Assembly: GCA_964486925.1 (NCBI GenBank)
Contig: CAZAOY010000062.1
Span: 1-13,193, forward strand
Source: CAZAOY01 sp964486925
GTDB lineage: Bacteria; Bacillota; Clostridia; Oscillospirales; Ruminococcaceae
DNA length: 13,193 bases
Direction: 5' to 3'
The notes under the pieces are model-generated. The model saw only the letters and a program-made list of their open reading frames with translations. It was not told the DNA's origin and did not search any database. The position numbers and the translations under genes were made by a program. Below, piece after piece: positions 5,727-13,193 of the stretch; positions within the stretch are counted from its first letter, which is position 1; every line of letters starts with the position of its first letter.

Positions 5727-6539
5727 ATGAATAAATTATTAAGGAATGTAAAGCTGTTCTTCGTATTATCTTTCATCTGGACTTGGGTGTTTTACTGTGC
5801 AATTATCTTTTTTGGGCTGGATCCTTATGCAGGAATGGGTATGGTTTTGCTTATTTGTGGCGGCTGTTCCCCCACATTTGTCGGACTTATTTTGGTGATA
5901 ACCACATACAGTAAAGCAGACAATATAGAATATTTCAAGAGTTGCTATCAGGTAAAGCGCATAAATGCACGATGGTGGCTTTTCATTTTACTTATTTTCC
6001 CTGCCATTTTCGCTGTTAGTATCCTAATTGATATGTTAATTGGCGGTTCACCGCCAGAGATGACAAATCTAAAGGCAGTGCTTTTAGATCCTATTTTACT
6101 TCTACCGCTCCTGCTCTTAAGCTTTATGTCAGGCCCTTTTGCGGAGGAGTTGGGTTGGCGTGGATACTCCCTTAAACCTCTCATGGACAGATTTGGGTTT
6201 ACTAAGTCTTCCGTGCTACTAGGTATTGTGTGGTGCGTTTGGCATCTACCACTTTTCTTTATGCCACAAACTTGGCACGGTCAGATAGGGTTTAGGCTGT
6301 CGGGCTTTTGGATGTTTCTCCTTATGAGTGTGGGGTTGTCGATGATTATGAGCTTTGTGTTTACAAAAACGAAACAAAGTATTCTATCTGCTGTACTTTT
6401 GCACCTTTTTAGCAACTTTACAGCACAACTGTTGGCTAAAACATCTGATAATGTAGAAATAGCTAGAAGTTTGCTCACATTAGCCGTTGGTATTGCACTG
6501 TGTGTAAATGTAAGCTTTGCTAATAGGCGGAAAATATAA
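5727..6539 (+). CDS. CPBP-family intramembrane glutamic endopeptidase (CAAX/Abi protease type)
   Basis: The 270-residue polytopic membrane protein has six to eight predicted hydrophobic spans. The three motifs of the CPBP (PF02517) family are intact: EELGWRG with E140, E141 and R145; the membrane histidine in VWHLPLFF (H173); and HLFSN with H226 and N230. Members cleave proteins or peptides within the membrane. In Firmicutes some act in bacteriocin self-immunity or peptide maturation, but no bacteriocin gene is seen nearby, so the substrate is unknown. The ATG at 5727 has AAGGA 11 bases upstream. It is oriented away from the GNAT gene and converges on spoIID, with a hairpin between them. Confidence 0.85.
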   Translation: MNKLLRNVKLFFVLSFIWTWVFYCAIIFFGLDPYAGMGMVLLICGGCSPTFVGLILVITTYSKADNIEYFKSCYQVKRINARWWLFILLIFPAIFAVSILIDMLIGGSPPEMTNLKAVLLDPILLLPLLLLSFMSGPFAEELGWRGYSLKPLMDRFGFTKSSVLLGIVWCVWHLPLFFMPQTWHGQIGFRLSGFWMFLLMSVGLSMIMSFVFTKTKQSILSAVLLHLFSNFTAQLLAKTSDNVEIARSLLTLAVGIALCVNVSFANRRKI

Positions 6540-6585
6540 TTCATATAAACATTTGGTGACGGAGTACTATGACCACAAATATAAC

Positions 6586-6613
6586 GTAGACACATGATTA
6601 AGAGTGTGTCTAC
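6586..6613. terminator. Hairpin between convergent CPBP and spoIID genes, probable terminator
   Basis: GTAGACACA (6586-6594) and TGTGTCTAC (6605-6613) are perfectly complementary around a 10-base loop. It lies in the 92-base gap between two convergent stop codons and could serve both strands. The following plus-strand sequence is T-rich but lacks a clean run, and the minus-strand side reads GTTATATTT, so strength is uncertain. Confidence 0.55.
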
Positions 6614-6631
6614 ATTATCTTTATCTATACC

Positions 6632-7612
6632 TTAATGGATGTCAACCACATTAGCGCCCTTGTAGTAGTGGGTTAGGATCTGCTTGTAGTTTTTCCCCTT
6701 CTGCGCAAGTAGGTTTGCGCCGTTTTGGCTTAAGCCCACACCGTGTCCGTACCCTTGCGAGGTTATCGTAAACTCTCCTGATTTGTAGGATACATTAAAG
6801 TTTGCGGATCTAAGCGCTAACGCTAACCGTAGCTGTACCCCCGTTACCGTTCTATCACCCACACTAACGGTAACTACGTTACCCGATGGGGTGCGCTCCT
6901 TTACCTTAATCCAGTTCTTTCTGGCGGCGGAGAGTGTAATCCCTTCAAACTTCTGCTTTAGGATCGACTCCAGTTCTTCGGTAGTATAGCTTACGGTGGC
7001 AGCCATGTTAGGTAGTGTTTTCTCCTGCTTGCTGTCAACGGGTACAAGGTATGGCACAGCCTCACCCCATACATTCACTGCATCCTCGGTTACACCACTT
7101 GACATTGCGTGGAATGCCGCTGTAATAGGCTTATCTTCATACACTACCATCTTACCGATTACCGCCTCTACGCAACTTTTTAGCTTTTTATAGTATGTAT
7201 CAAAGTTTTTGCCATACACCGATTTCATCCTTGAGATTGTCATGTATGCCTGATCGGTATCGGGGTTAGTAGTAACCGTCGCACCGTCGGCCAAAGACTG
7301 TATAGGAGGGTTAAATATGCTGTTTATCACATTTGTATGGGCGGCTACTGCCTGCGCTTTTATAGCCTCCTCCTCGTAAACAGCGGGGATCTCGGCGGCT
7401 ACCACCCCGATTATATAATCCACCGCCTTTAACTTTATCACCTTTTTAGCTTTATGGTCGTAGACCTTGTAAACCGCGTCCTTACCGTAGCTTGCGGTAG
7501 GCTGGCTTTGATCATTACCGGGTTTAGTTTTAACTCCCTCATTCTTTTGTAAAACAGGTAGAATTAACATTATAACCACCGCAATGCCGCAGATAACTAA
7601 AAATTTTTTCAT
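6632..7612 (-). CDS. spoIID: Stage II sporulation protein D (SpoIID), peptidoglycan lytic transglycosylase
   Basis: SpoIID cleaves glycan strands during forespore engulfment, in B. subtilis together with SpoIIP and SpoIIM at the mother-cell membrane. The 326-residue product begins MKKFLVICGIAVVIML with one N-terminal membrane anchor (about residues 4-20). The SpoIID domain follows: DYIIGVVAAEIP (E74 is the likely catalytic glutamate), EEAIKAQAVAAHT, FHAMSSGVTEDAVNVWGEAVPYL, and the C-terminal signature GYGHGVGLSQNGANLLAQKGKNYKQILTHYY. Length is close to B. subtilis SpoIID. The frame stays open upstream to an ATG at 7666, but those 18 residues are polar, precede the membrane helix and have no ribosome binding site, so the start at 7612 is preferred. 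GGGGAG lies 14 bases before it, a long spacing. AAHT replaces the usual AART. The gene stands alone, divergent from citrate synthase, and is the best evidence that the organism forms spores. Confidence 0.9.
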   Translation of the reverse strand: MKKFLVICGIAVVIMLILPVLQKNEGVKTKPGNDQSQPTASYGKDAVYKVYDHKAKKVIKLKAVDYIIGVVAAEIPAVYEEEAIKAQAVAAHTNVINSIFNPPIQSLADGATVTTNPDTDQAYMTISRMKSVYGKNFDTYYKKLKSCVEAVIGKMVVYEDKPITAAFHAMSSGVTEDAVNVWGEAVPYLVPVDSKQEKTLPNMAATVSYTTEELESILKQKFEGITLSAARKNWIKVKERTPSGNVVTVSVGDRTVTGVQLRLALALRSANFNVSYKSGEFTITSQGYGHGVGLSQNGANLLAQKGKNYKQILTHYYKGANVVDIH

Positions 7613-7668
7613 AATAGTTCGACACTCTCCCCTATTCCATGAATTTGTACAACTTAAATTATTCATAA

Positions 7669-7710
7669 ATAATACGATATATTATAAATATTATGACAAA
7701 ACAGTGACAA
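7669..7710 (-). promoter_or_regulatory. Candidate spoIID promoter (sigma-E-like or sigma-A-like)
   Basis: Two overlapping readings exist on the minus strand. A sigma-E-like one has TCATAAT (7690-7696), 13 bases, then CGTATTAT (7669-7676), matching 5 of 8 positions of the B. subtilis sigma-E -10 consensus CATACAAT. A sigma-A-like one has TTGTCA (7705-7710), 18 bases, then TATAAT (7681-7686). Sigma-E control is expected from spoIID biology, but the sequence alone does not decide. Confidence 0.35.
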
Positions 7711-7765
7711 ATATTAATAAATTGCAATATTTATATGTAAAAATTTCAATTTATCCAGTATTTGC

Positions 7766-7794
7766 TTGACATGCAAAACAAATTAATATATAAT
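7766..7794 (+). promoter_or_regulatory. Consensus sigma-A promoter of citrate synthase
   Basis: A perfect TTGACA (7766-7771) and a perfect TATAAT (7789-7794) are separated by exactly 17 bases. Transcription would start near 7801, giving a leader of about 40 bases. An AAGGAG at 7825-7830 lies 10 bases before the citrate synthase ATG. This is the strongest promoter by consensus in the window. Confidence 0.88.
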
Positions 7795-7840
7795 ATAATT
7801 GTACTATTATATAAAAATATATTAAAGGAGAGAACTGAAT

Positions 7841-9202
7841 ATGATGAATGTTAATGATCTAAACAACAACTATTTAGCCGGGCTTTACGAAAAAGTAAAG
7901 GGAATGTCAATTTCATCTGATCTCTTTAGTAAGTTTGAAGTTAAGAGAGGGCTACGAAACAACGATGGTTCCGGTGTAATGGCGGGGATTACCAATGTAT
8001 CCTGTGTTCATGGCTATGTGGTTAGCGAGGGCGAAAAGACCGCAGTTCCGGGTGAGCTTATCTACCGTGGGTATGATATTAACGACCTTGTTGCGAACGC
8101 TGTAGCTGAGAACCGCTTTGGATATGAGGAATGTGTATTCCTACTGTTATTCGGTAAGCTTCCTACAGTTGAGGAGTACGACAAATTTTTCGAGCTGCTA
8201 AACGAGCTCAAGGATCTCCCTGAAAATTTTGTTGAGGATATGATGATAAAAGCTCCATCCTCGAATATTATGAATAAACTATCACGCTCTATCCTAGCGC
8301 TTTATTCCTACGATGATGATATCGAAGACGCCACCATTGAGAAGGAGCTGTTAATAGCACTCACCCTAATTGCCAGGCTTCCAAGGATTATGGTTAGTGC
8401 ATATCAGGTAAAACGTCGCTACTACGATAAAGAGAGCATGTTCTTCCACCCAACAGGAAAGTATGACCATATCGCACAACGCATACTCTCCCTACTACGT
8501 TATGACCGCAACTTTACCGATGAGGAAGCTAAAATCCTTGACTTATGTTTAATGCTACATGCAGACCACGGTGGCGGTAACAACTCCACCTTTACCTGTA
8601 GAGTAATCTCCTCCTCCGGTACCGATGCATACTCTGCATATTCGGCGGCGGTGGGTTCGCTTAAAGGGCCAAAGCATGGTGGTGCTAACGTTAAGGTTAA
8701 CGAGATGATAGAGTTTATCAAGGACGAGATCGACGATATAACCGACCCTGCTAAGGTTGAAGCGGTGCTTACACGGATACTAAACAAGGAAGTCGGCGAT
8801 GGCTCGGGGCTTATCTACGGTATGGGGCACGCTGTCTACACCGTATCCGATCCACGTGCTATTATACTTAGAGAGAACGCTATGAAGCTTGCATTAAACA
8901 GCGAGTTTGAGGATGAATTTAAACTACTTATGTTAATAGAGGAGTTAGCACCCATTGCCTACGCTAAAAAGCGTGGTGGAGTTAAGGATATGTGCGCTAA
9001 TGTAGATCTATATTCCGGACTTGTGTATAAGATTTTAAAGATTCCGACCGATCTATACACCCCTCTGTTTGCGGTATCTCGTATAGCAGGGTGGGCAGCT
9101 CACCGTATCGAGGAGCTTACTACCTGCAATAGAATTATGCGCCCTGCCTATAAAGCTATTAACATGGGTAAGACCTATGTTCCGTTTAAGGAAAGAACAT
9201 AA
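7841..9202 (+). CDS. gltA: Citrate synthase
   Basis: The enzyme condenses oxaloacetate with acetyl-CoA to citrate, feeding 2-oxoglutarate and glutamate synthesis in anaerobes with a partial TCA cycle. The 453-residue product has the catalytic triad of the Si-type citrate synthase fold: H243 in LHADHGGGNNST, H330 in YGMGHAVYTVSDPR and D389 in CANVDLYSG. KGPKHGGAN (275-283) and VPGELIYRGYDINDL (69-83) are further family hallmarks. It is longer than the E. coli enzyme by an N-terminal helical stretch and a short internal insertion. It is not the unrelated Re-type citrate synthase of some clostridia. Methylcitrate synthase activity cannot be excluded from motifs. The gene is monocistronic: it has its own consensus promoter and a strong terminator directly behind it. 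A second in-frame ATG follows the first; 7841 gives the better Shine-Dalgarno spacing. Confidence 0.93.
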   Translation: MMNVNDLNNNYLAGLYEKVKGMSISSDLFSKFEVKRGLRNNDGSGVMAGITNVSCVHGYVVSEGEKTAVPGELIYRGYDINDLVANAVAENRFGYEECVFLLLFGKLPTVEEYDKFFELLNELKDLPENFVEDMMIKAPSSNIMNKLSRSILALYSYDDDIEDATIEKELLIALTLIARLPRIMVSAYQVKRRYYDKESMFFHPTGKYDHIAQRILSLLRYDRNFTDEEAKILDLCLMLHADHGGGNNSTFTCRVISSSGTDAYSAYSAAVGSLKGPKHGGANVKVNEMIEFIKDEIDDITDPAKVEAVLTRILNKEVGDGSGLIYGMGHAVYTVSDPRAIILRENAMKLALNSEFEDEFKLLMLIEELAPIAYAKKRGGVKDMCANVDLYSGLVYKILKIPTDLYTPLFAVSRIAGWAAHRIEELTTCNRIMRPAYKAINMGKTYVPFKERT

Positions 9203-9258
9203 AATTTTTAATTAACTACTAGATAATTACCTACTGAAAAATCGACTACATATCAGAA

Positions 9259-9287
9259 AAAACCACGGCCTTTTGGGTCGTGGTTTT
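9259..9287. terminator. Bidirectional rho-independent terminator (citrate synthase / lacZ)
   Basis: Arms 9259-9270 (AAAACCACGGCC) and 9276-9287 (GGTCGTGGTTTT) form a 12-bp stem with one G-U wobble and a 5-base loop. The plus strand ends in TTTT, and the minus strand continues into a run of six T. It therefore terminates both convergent genes, 56 bases after the citrate synthase stop and 9 bases after the lacZ stop. Confidence 0.92.
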
Positions 9288-9296
9288 ACTCTTTAA

Positions 9297-12284
9297 CTAT
9301 TTAAATGCAATAGTAGCTTTAAAGCTAAATTCCTTCTCATCAAATCTGTAAGCAGGTAGCAATGCAGGGCCACAGCTGTTTGAGCCGATACCGCAGTTTT
9401 TATAGTCGATACAGATTACAGTATAACCGCTCTCCTCTAGCTCATAGTTATGTAGCTTCTTCTCTAGCTCCTCTTGTGTGTATACGCTTGCGTTAAAGGA
9501 GAAATCCTCGCCGTATACCTTTATCATCCTATCCCCGCCTGTGAGCGATAGCTCGTCACAGCCGTAGTGAGATCCGTTCTCCTGCGGATAGATGTAGTCC
9601 TCATGTAGGTCTGCTACGGTGGTGTCAAATCTACCCTTGTATGACGCTAGATTTTTATCAATATAACTTTCATACGGGCCGTACCCTAGATAGCTACAAT
9701 CGGTAAGCGCTTTGTCTGCAAATATCCTAAGCCCAAACCGTGGAAGTGCGCATACGCTGTCACGGATAACGGTTTCATAGTTAACCTCGATAACCCCGCT
9801 GTTATACACCGTCCAAACCACCTTAACCCGTGCTAGGTTCTCCATAATAACCATTACTAGAGATAGATCGGTGGTAATTTTGATACCGTTATCTATGGTT
9901 TCTACCACGGTGTCGTAGGTGTATGCCGATACCCTGTCAAGCTTGTGCTCATACCAGGTGTTACGTACGTTACGGTCGTTGTCGGTTGGTGCTCTGAATA
10001 CATTAAACTCTATAGCTCTATCGGTAATGCTTTTGCCGTTTACCTTGATATTGTCAAAGCTACCGGTTAGCTTGTTATAGTGGTAGTTAAATCCGTCACC
10101 TGAAAGTGAGATACCCTTGTTGTCCTCATCCACAGTGATATCGTTACCGCTTGTGTCAAGGCAAGGCTTTTGCTTTTCGGTGGAGATATCAAACTGTTTG
10201 TATCCTAAAACATCACCTTGTGCTATAAAATCGGTTGCAGTTTTGTTTATAATCTCAAACATTACAAAGATGTTAGCGCCTTCTAGGCTGTTAACCTCGA
10301 TAGGAAGCTTTACCTTGTTATGAGGTGCACACTTAATATCTAGTAACTGTGTATCGATAACCTTGCCGTCCTTAGTGAGGGTGTATCTGATCTGTGCTTG
10401 GTCGATAAGGTCGGTAAAGTCTAGCTTGTTCTCTATGTAGTATGCCTTTTCCTTGTCGCAGTAGCTAAATAAAGCTGGTGCTGCCGCCTGTTTAAGCTCG
10501 TATAACCCTGTATGCGGGGTGCGGTCTGGGTATACAAGTCCATCCATGCAGAAGTTTACGTCATGAGGATACTCTCCAAAATCCCCTCCGTAGCCGTACA
10601 TGGTCTTGCCACTGCGTTCACCCTGTATAACCGCATGGTCACACCATTCCCATACAAATGCTCCGCAGAAACGGTCAAAACGGTAGATTAAGTCATAGTA
10701 TTCTCGCAGATCCCCAGGGCCGTTACCCATAGCATGGCAAAACTCGCATAGTACAAGCGGACGTTTCTCGTCCTTGTTAGCAAAGTATTCATCCTCAATC
10801 CACATAACAGACGGATACATCTTGCTTACTATATCAAATATCGCAAACTCCTTCTCGGTGGTAGAGCAGGTTGACTCGTAGTGTAAAATCCTACTGCCGT
10901 CAAAGGACTTCATCCATTTTGCACTCTCTAGAATATTACAGCCATACCCTGATTCGTTACCCATCGACCACATAACCACACAAGGACGGTTTTTATCACG
11001 ATATACAAGCCGCTCCATCCTATCCTGTATCGCCGCACCATAAGCAGGGTCGTTTGTGATATTCTCCATCATTCCATCAAAGCTGTTGTATCCTGGAAGT
11101 ACATCAGGATCTATCTTCTCACTATCTACTACAAATCGGTCAACTACACCGTGAGTTTCAAGGTCAGCTTCGTCGATAACGTAAAAGCCATATCTATCGC
11201 AAAGCTTGTAAAACTCTGGGCGGTTAGGGTAGTGTGAGGTACGGATAGCGTTAACGTTGTGCTGTTTCATTAGCATTAGGTCTTTTGTAATCTGCTCAAG
11301 GGAGGAAACGTATCCTGTATCTGGGTAGCTGTCATGTCGGTTTACTCCCCTAAACTTAACTGCAACCCCGTTTACTAAAACTACACCCTTGTCGTTAATA
11401 CAGATATCCCTAACCCCTACATTATCGGTTATAACCTCACCTTCTGTCTTAATGGTAATGTTATAAAGATACGGTTTTTCCGCATTCCATAGGGTTGGGT
11501 TTTCAATGGTAAACTCTACATGGTTTTCATTAGTGGTAATACTGCTAATAACCTCACCACAAGGGTAGGATAACGTTACAACCCGCTCGCCGCAATCGCC
11601 CACAACCTCAAGGTCAACGGTAACTAAAGCGGATTTATCCCCTAGCTTTGTCTTGATAAAGTAATCTCTAACATGGTTTTTAGGACGGCTTAGGATATAC
11701 AGGTCACGGAAGATCCCGCTCATACGAAGCTTATCCTGATCCTCTAGGTATGTTCCGTCGCACCATTTTAGCACAACGATACAAACCTTGTTATCTCCCT
11801 TTACGATATAGTTTGTGATATCGTATTCAGCGGTGGAGTGGGATACCTGACTGTATCCTACAAAACTGTCGTTTATGTATAGGTAATGACAGGAATCCAC
11901 CCCTTCAAAGTTTAGGTAGTAGCTCATATCTTCGCATTTGTCAACGGTTATAACCTTGTGGTAAAGTCCGCAAGGGTTTTCCTTTGGCACGTACGGTGGG
12001 TTATATGGTATTGGATACCTTGTGTTTGTATACTGGTGACCATCGTAACCATGCATCTGCCAGTTGGATGGTACAGGTAAAATGTCAAAGCTGTCCACAT
12101 TAAAGTCAAAGTCTAAAACGGATGGGAAGAATTTGAAATCCCAATCTCCGTTTAACATCATAACACGTTTGTTTCCCTCTTTTTGGTCTGTGATGTTACA
12201 TTCACAGCTAGGTATGTAGTAGGAGCGATTAGGCTCTAGGTTTACCTTAAACACATTAAGGTCTTGATAATAGTTTGCTAACAT
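9297..12284 (-). CDS. lacZ: Beta-galactosidase, glycoside hydrolase family 2 (LacZ type)
   Basis: The enzyme hydrolyses terminal beta-galactosides such as lactose. At 995 residues it is the full five-domain LacZ length. The jelly-roll sugar-binding domain spans about 40-200 (VPSNWQMHGYDGHQYTN, MSGIFRDLYIL), the Ig-like domain about 200-300, the TIM barrel about 300-600 and the C-terminal beta-galactosidase small-chain domain about 720-995 (NVFRAPTDNDRNVRNTWY). E444 in SMGNESGYG is the acid/base and E514 in LVLCEFCHAMGNGPGD is the nucleophile, both as in E. coli LacZ. RTSHYPNRPEFYKLCDRYG and FVWEWCDH are further barrel markers. No signal peptide is seen, so it acts in the cytoplasm. No permease or LacI-type regulator is adjacent. 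The ATG at 12284 has only a weak GGCGG site upstream. Its promoter lies in the 139-base gap behind the antiporter gene. Confidence 0.95.
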   Translation of the reverse strand: MLANYYQDLNVFKVNLEPNRSYYIPSCECNITDQKEGNKRVMMLNGDWDFKFFPSVLDFDFNVDSFDILPVPSNWQMHGYDGHQYTNTRYPIPYNPPYVPKENPCGLYHKVITVDKCEDMSYYLNFEGVDSCHYLYINDSFVGYSQVSHSTAEYDITNYIVKGDNKVCIVVLKWCDGTYLEDQDKLRMSGIFRDLYILSRPKNHVRDYFIKTKLGDKSALVTVDLEVVGDCGERVVTLSYPCGEVISSITTNENHVEFTIENPTLWNAEKPYLYNITIKTEGEVITDNVGVRDICINDKGVVLVNGVAVKFRGVNRHDSYPDTGYVSSLEQITKDLMLMKQHNVNAIRTSHYPNRPEFYKLCDRYGFYVIDEADLETHGVVDRFVVDSEKIDPDVLPGYNSFDGMMENITNDPAYGAAIQDRMERLVYRDKNRPCVVMWSMGNESGYGCNILESAKWMKSFDGSRILHYESTCSTTEKEFAIFDIVSKMYPSVMWIEDEYFANKDEKRPLVLCEFCHAMGNGPGDLREYYDLIYRFDRFCGAFVWEWCDHAVIQGERSGKTMYGYGGDFGEYPHDVNFCMDGLVYPDRTPHTGLYELKQAAAPALFSYCDKEKAYYIENKLDFTDLIDQAQIRYTLTKDGKVIDTQLLDIKCAPHNKVKLPIEVNSLEGANIFVMFEIINKTATDFIAQGDVLGYKQFDISTEKQKPCLDTSGNDITVDEDNKGISLSGDGFNYHYNKLTGSFDNIKVNGKSITDRAIEFNVFRAPTDNDRNVRNTWYEHKLDRVSAYTYDTVVETIDNGIKITTDLSLVMVIMENLARVKVVWTVYNSGVIEVNYETVIRDSVCALPRFGLRIFADKALTDCSYLGYGPYESYIDKNLASYKGRFDTTVADLHEDYIYPQENGSHYGCDELSLTGGDRMIKVYGEDFSFNASVYTQEELEKKLHNYELEESGYTVICIDYKNCGIGSNSCGPALLPAYRFDEKEFSFKATIAFK

Positions 12285-12332
12285 ATAAATACCGCCATTT
12301 CTTTAATATTGGGTAGATAACCCTACAAAATC

Positions 12333-12361
12333 ATTCTATCACACAATAAATCAAAAGTAAA
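12333..12361 (-). promoter_or_regulatory. Promoter of lacZ (extended -10)
   Basis: On the minus strand TTTACT (12356-12361) is followed after 17 bases by TAGAAT (12333-12338), with TGA immediately before the -10 box (extended -10). The start site would be near 12326, leaving a leader of about 40 bases. TAGATAAC occurs on the plus strand at 12314-12321 and 12389-12396, on either side of this promoter. Confidence 0.6.
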
Positions 12362-12423
12362 GCAGATAGTTATTAATGCCTTAAAAGATAGATAACTTTG
12401 TATTGTTGCATAAAATATAACTA

Positions 12424-13193
12424 CTATTTTTGTGAATTACCACTATGCAAAAGCTTTTTGTAGCTTCGTTCAATTAACAGCGACCCTAGGGGTGCAGATA
12501 TAATAATTGCCAGTACCGCAACCGTTAAAACCATCCTACCACAGTTAAGTCCCATAGACAATGGAATAGACCCGATCGCCGCCTGCACAGTCGCCTTTGG
12601 TAGATAAGCAAAGACACAAAATAACCGCTCTTTCCTCGATAAATCCGACCTAGCAAAGGACAACATAACCCCAACCGCTCTACATATTAACCCGATAAAC
12701 AGCAGTATTATCAGCATAACCCCCGCAGTGATAGCGTAGGATATATCCACCGTTGCCCCTACCAGCACAAATAACAGTACCTCTGCTACAATCCACAGCT
12801 TAGCAAGCTTACCCGAAAGGCGGGCGGATATCCTACCATCCACCCTATTCACCGTACCACCCATACAGGTGACCGCAAGTAACCCAGAAAATCCGACAAT
12901 ACCTGACAACGCTCCCTCTAAGCTTACTAACAAAAAGGCTACACAAAGCAGTATTACCGCCTTAACGCTGTCCCTAAGCTGTAGCTTGCGAAAGATGAAT
13001 ACCAGTATAATACCACAAACTATCCCTACCGCAAGTCCAAAGATAATTGCAGTAGGGATAACGATAGCGGTATAGAGTGAGATCCCCTCCCCATTTGACA
13101 GCGTTAAAAGAGAGCTAAACAGTACAATTACAAAGATATCGTCCAACGATGCACCAGCCATGATAATCTGCGGTATCCCGTTGTTAGTACCAT
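12424..13193 (-). CDS. Cation:proton antiporter (CPA family), C-terminal part, cut by window edge
   Basis: The open frame runs from the right window edge to TAG at 12424, so the N-terminus is missing; the Met at 13161 is internal, because the frame continues upstream with GTNNGIPQII. About 255 residues are visible with eight or so hydrophobic spans. The segment IPQIIMAGASLDDIFVIVLF resembles the ion-binding helix of monovalent cation/proton antiporters. The adjacent aspartate pair (DD) is the pattern of electrogenic exchangers such as NapA and NhaA (family knowledge). The later helices include GFSGLLAVTCMGG and YLPKATVQAAIGSIPL, both familiar in bacterial Na+/H+ exchangers. The protein should swap Na+ or K+ for H+ across the cytoplasmic membrane; ion choice is unknown. 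It ends with a short cytoplasmic tail and has no TrkA-N regulatory domain. lacZ follows 139 bases downstream on the same strand without a clear terminator between them. Confidence 0.85.
   Translation of the reverse strand, partial: GTNNGIPQIIMAGASLDDIFVIVLFSSLLTLSNGEGISLYTAIVIPTAIIFGLAVGIVCGIILVFIFRKLQLRDSVKAVILLCVAFLLVSLEGALSGIVGFSGLLAVTCMGGTVNRVDGRISARLSGKLAKLWIVAEVLLFVLVGATVDISYAITAGVMLIILLFIGLICRAVGVMLSFARSDLSRKERLFCVFAYLPKATVQAAIGSIPLSMGLNCGRMVLTVAVLAIIISAPLGSLLIERSYKKLLHSGNSQK

Noticed and set aside
5727..6539. CPBP protease as a bacteriocin-immunity gene in a peptide cluster
   Set aside because: No precursor peptide, ABC transporter or modification enzyme is found in the flanking sequence.
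7584..7769. Plus-strand 61-codon ORF between spoIID and citrate synthase
   Set aside because: It overlaps the 5' end of spoIID, has AT-driven composition and no Shine-Dalgarno, and runs into the citrate synthase promoter.
1..13193. tRNA, rRNA, CRISPR array, insertion sequence or phage genes
   Set aside because: No cloverleaf, spaced direct repeats, transposase motifs or terminal inverted repeats were seen on either strand by reading.
1..13193. Apparent abundance of CTAG tetramers
   Set aside because: A hand count of about 40 is close to or slightly below the random expectation for this length and composition, so it is not informative.

Overview
The window looks like chromosomal DNA of a low-to-mid GC, spore-forming Firmicute, most likely an anaerobic Clostridia-type gut or environmental bacterium. 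The evidence is a SpoIID-type sporulation lytic transglycosylase, strong AGGAG-type ribosome binding sites, sigma-A promoters close to consensus in AT-rich gaps, and protein styles (XRE-cupin regulator, long patatin, Asparaginase_II-family enzyme, GH2 beta-galactosidase) common in that class. The assignment is by eye; no species is named.

Layout from left to right. (1) The first 186 bases are non-coding and carry a leftward promoter for a gene outside the window, with a perfect AT palindrome upstream of it. (2) A leftward two-gene unit follows: an Asparaginase_II-family asparaginase, then a 55-residue one-pass membrane protein, closed by a hairpin terminator at 187-228 and driven by a TTGACA/TATTAT promoter. 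(3) A 423-base divergent intergenic region separates this from a rightward cluster: patatin-like phospholipase, XRE-cupin regulator (starting on the base after the patatin stop codon), release factor 2 (prfB) and a GNAT acetyltransferase. A perfect 13-bp-arm inverted repeat sits at the predicted transcription start of this cluster. (4) A CPBP-family membrane protease, probably with its own promoter, converges on spoIID. (5) spoIID (leftward) and citrate synthase (rightward) diverge from a shared 228-base promoter region. (6) Citrate synthase and a 995-residue LacZ-type beta-galactosidase converge on a strong bidirectional terminator. (7) The right edge holds the C-terminal part of a DD-motif cation/proton antiporter that is cut by the window end.

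Most genes are recognisable housekeeping or metabolic functions: nitrogen release from asparagine, lipid hydrolysis, translation termination, sporulation, entry into the TCA/glutamate branch, lactose or galactoside hydrolysis, and ion homeostasis. I see no CRISPR array, phage, transposon, tRNA or rRNA, and no convincing defence system. The parts least explained by known families are the small membrane protein behind the asparaginase, the patatin/XRE-cupin pair with its operator-like palindrome, and a prfB that lacks the usual programmed frameshift in a window where none of the eleven genes ends in TGA.
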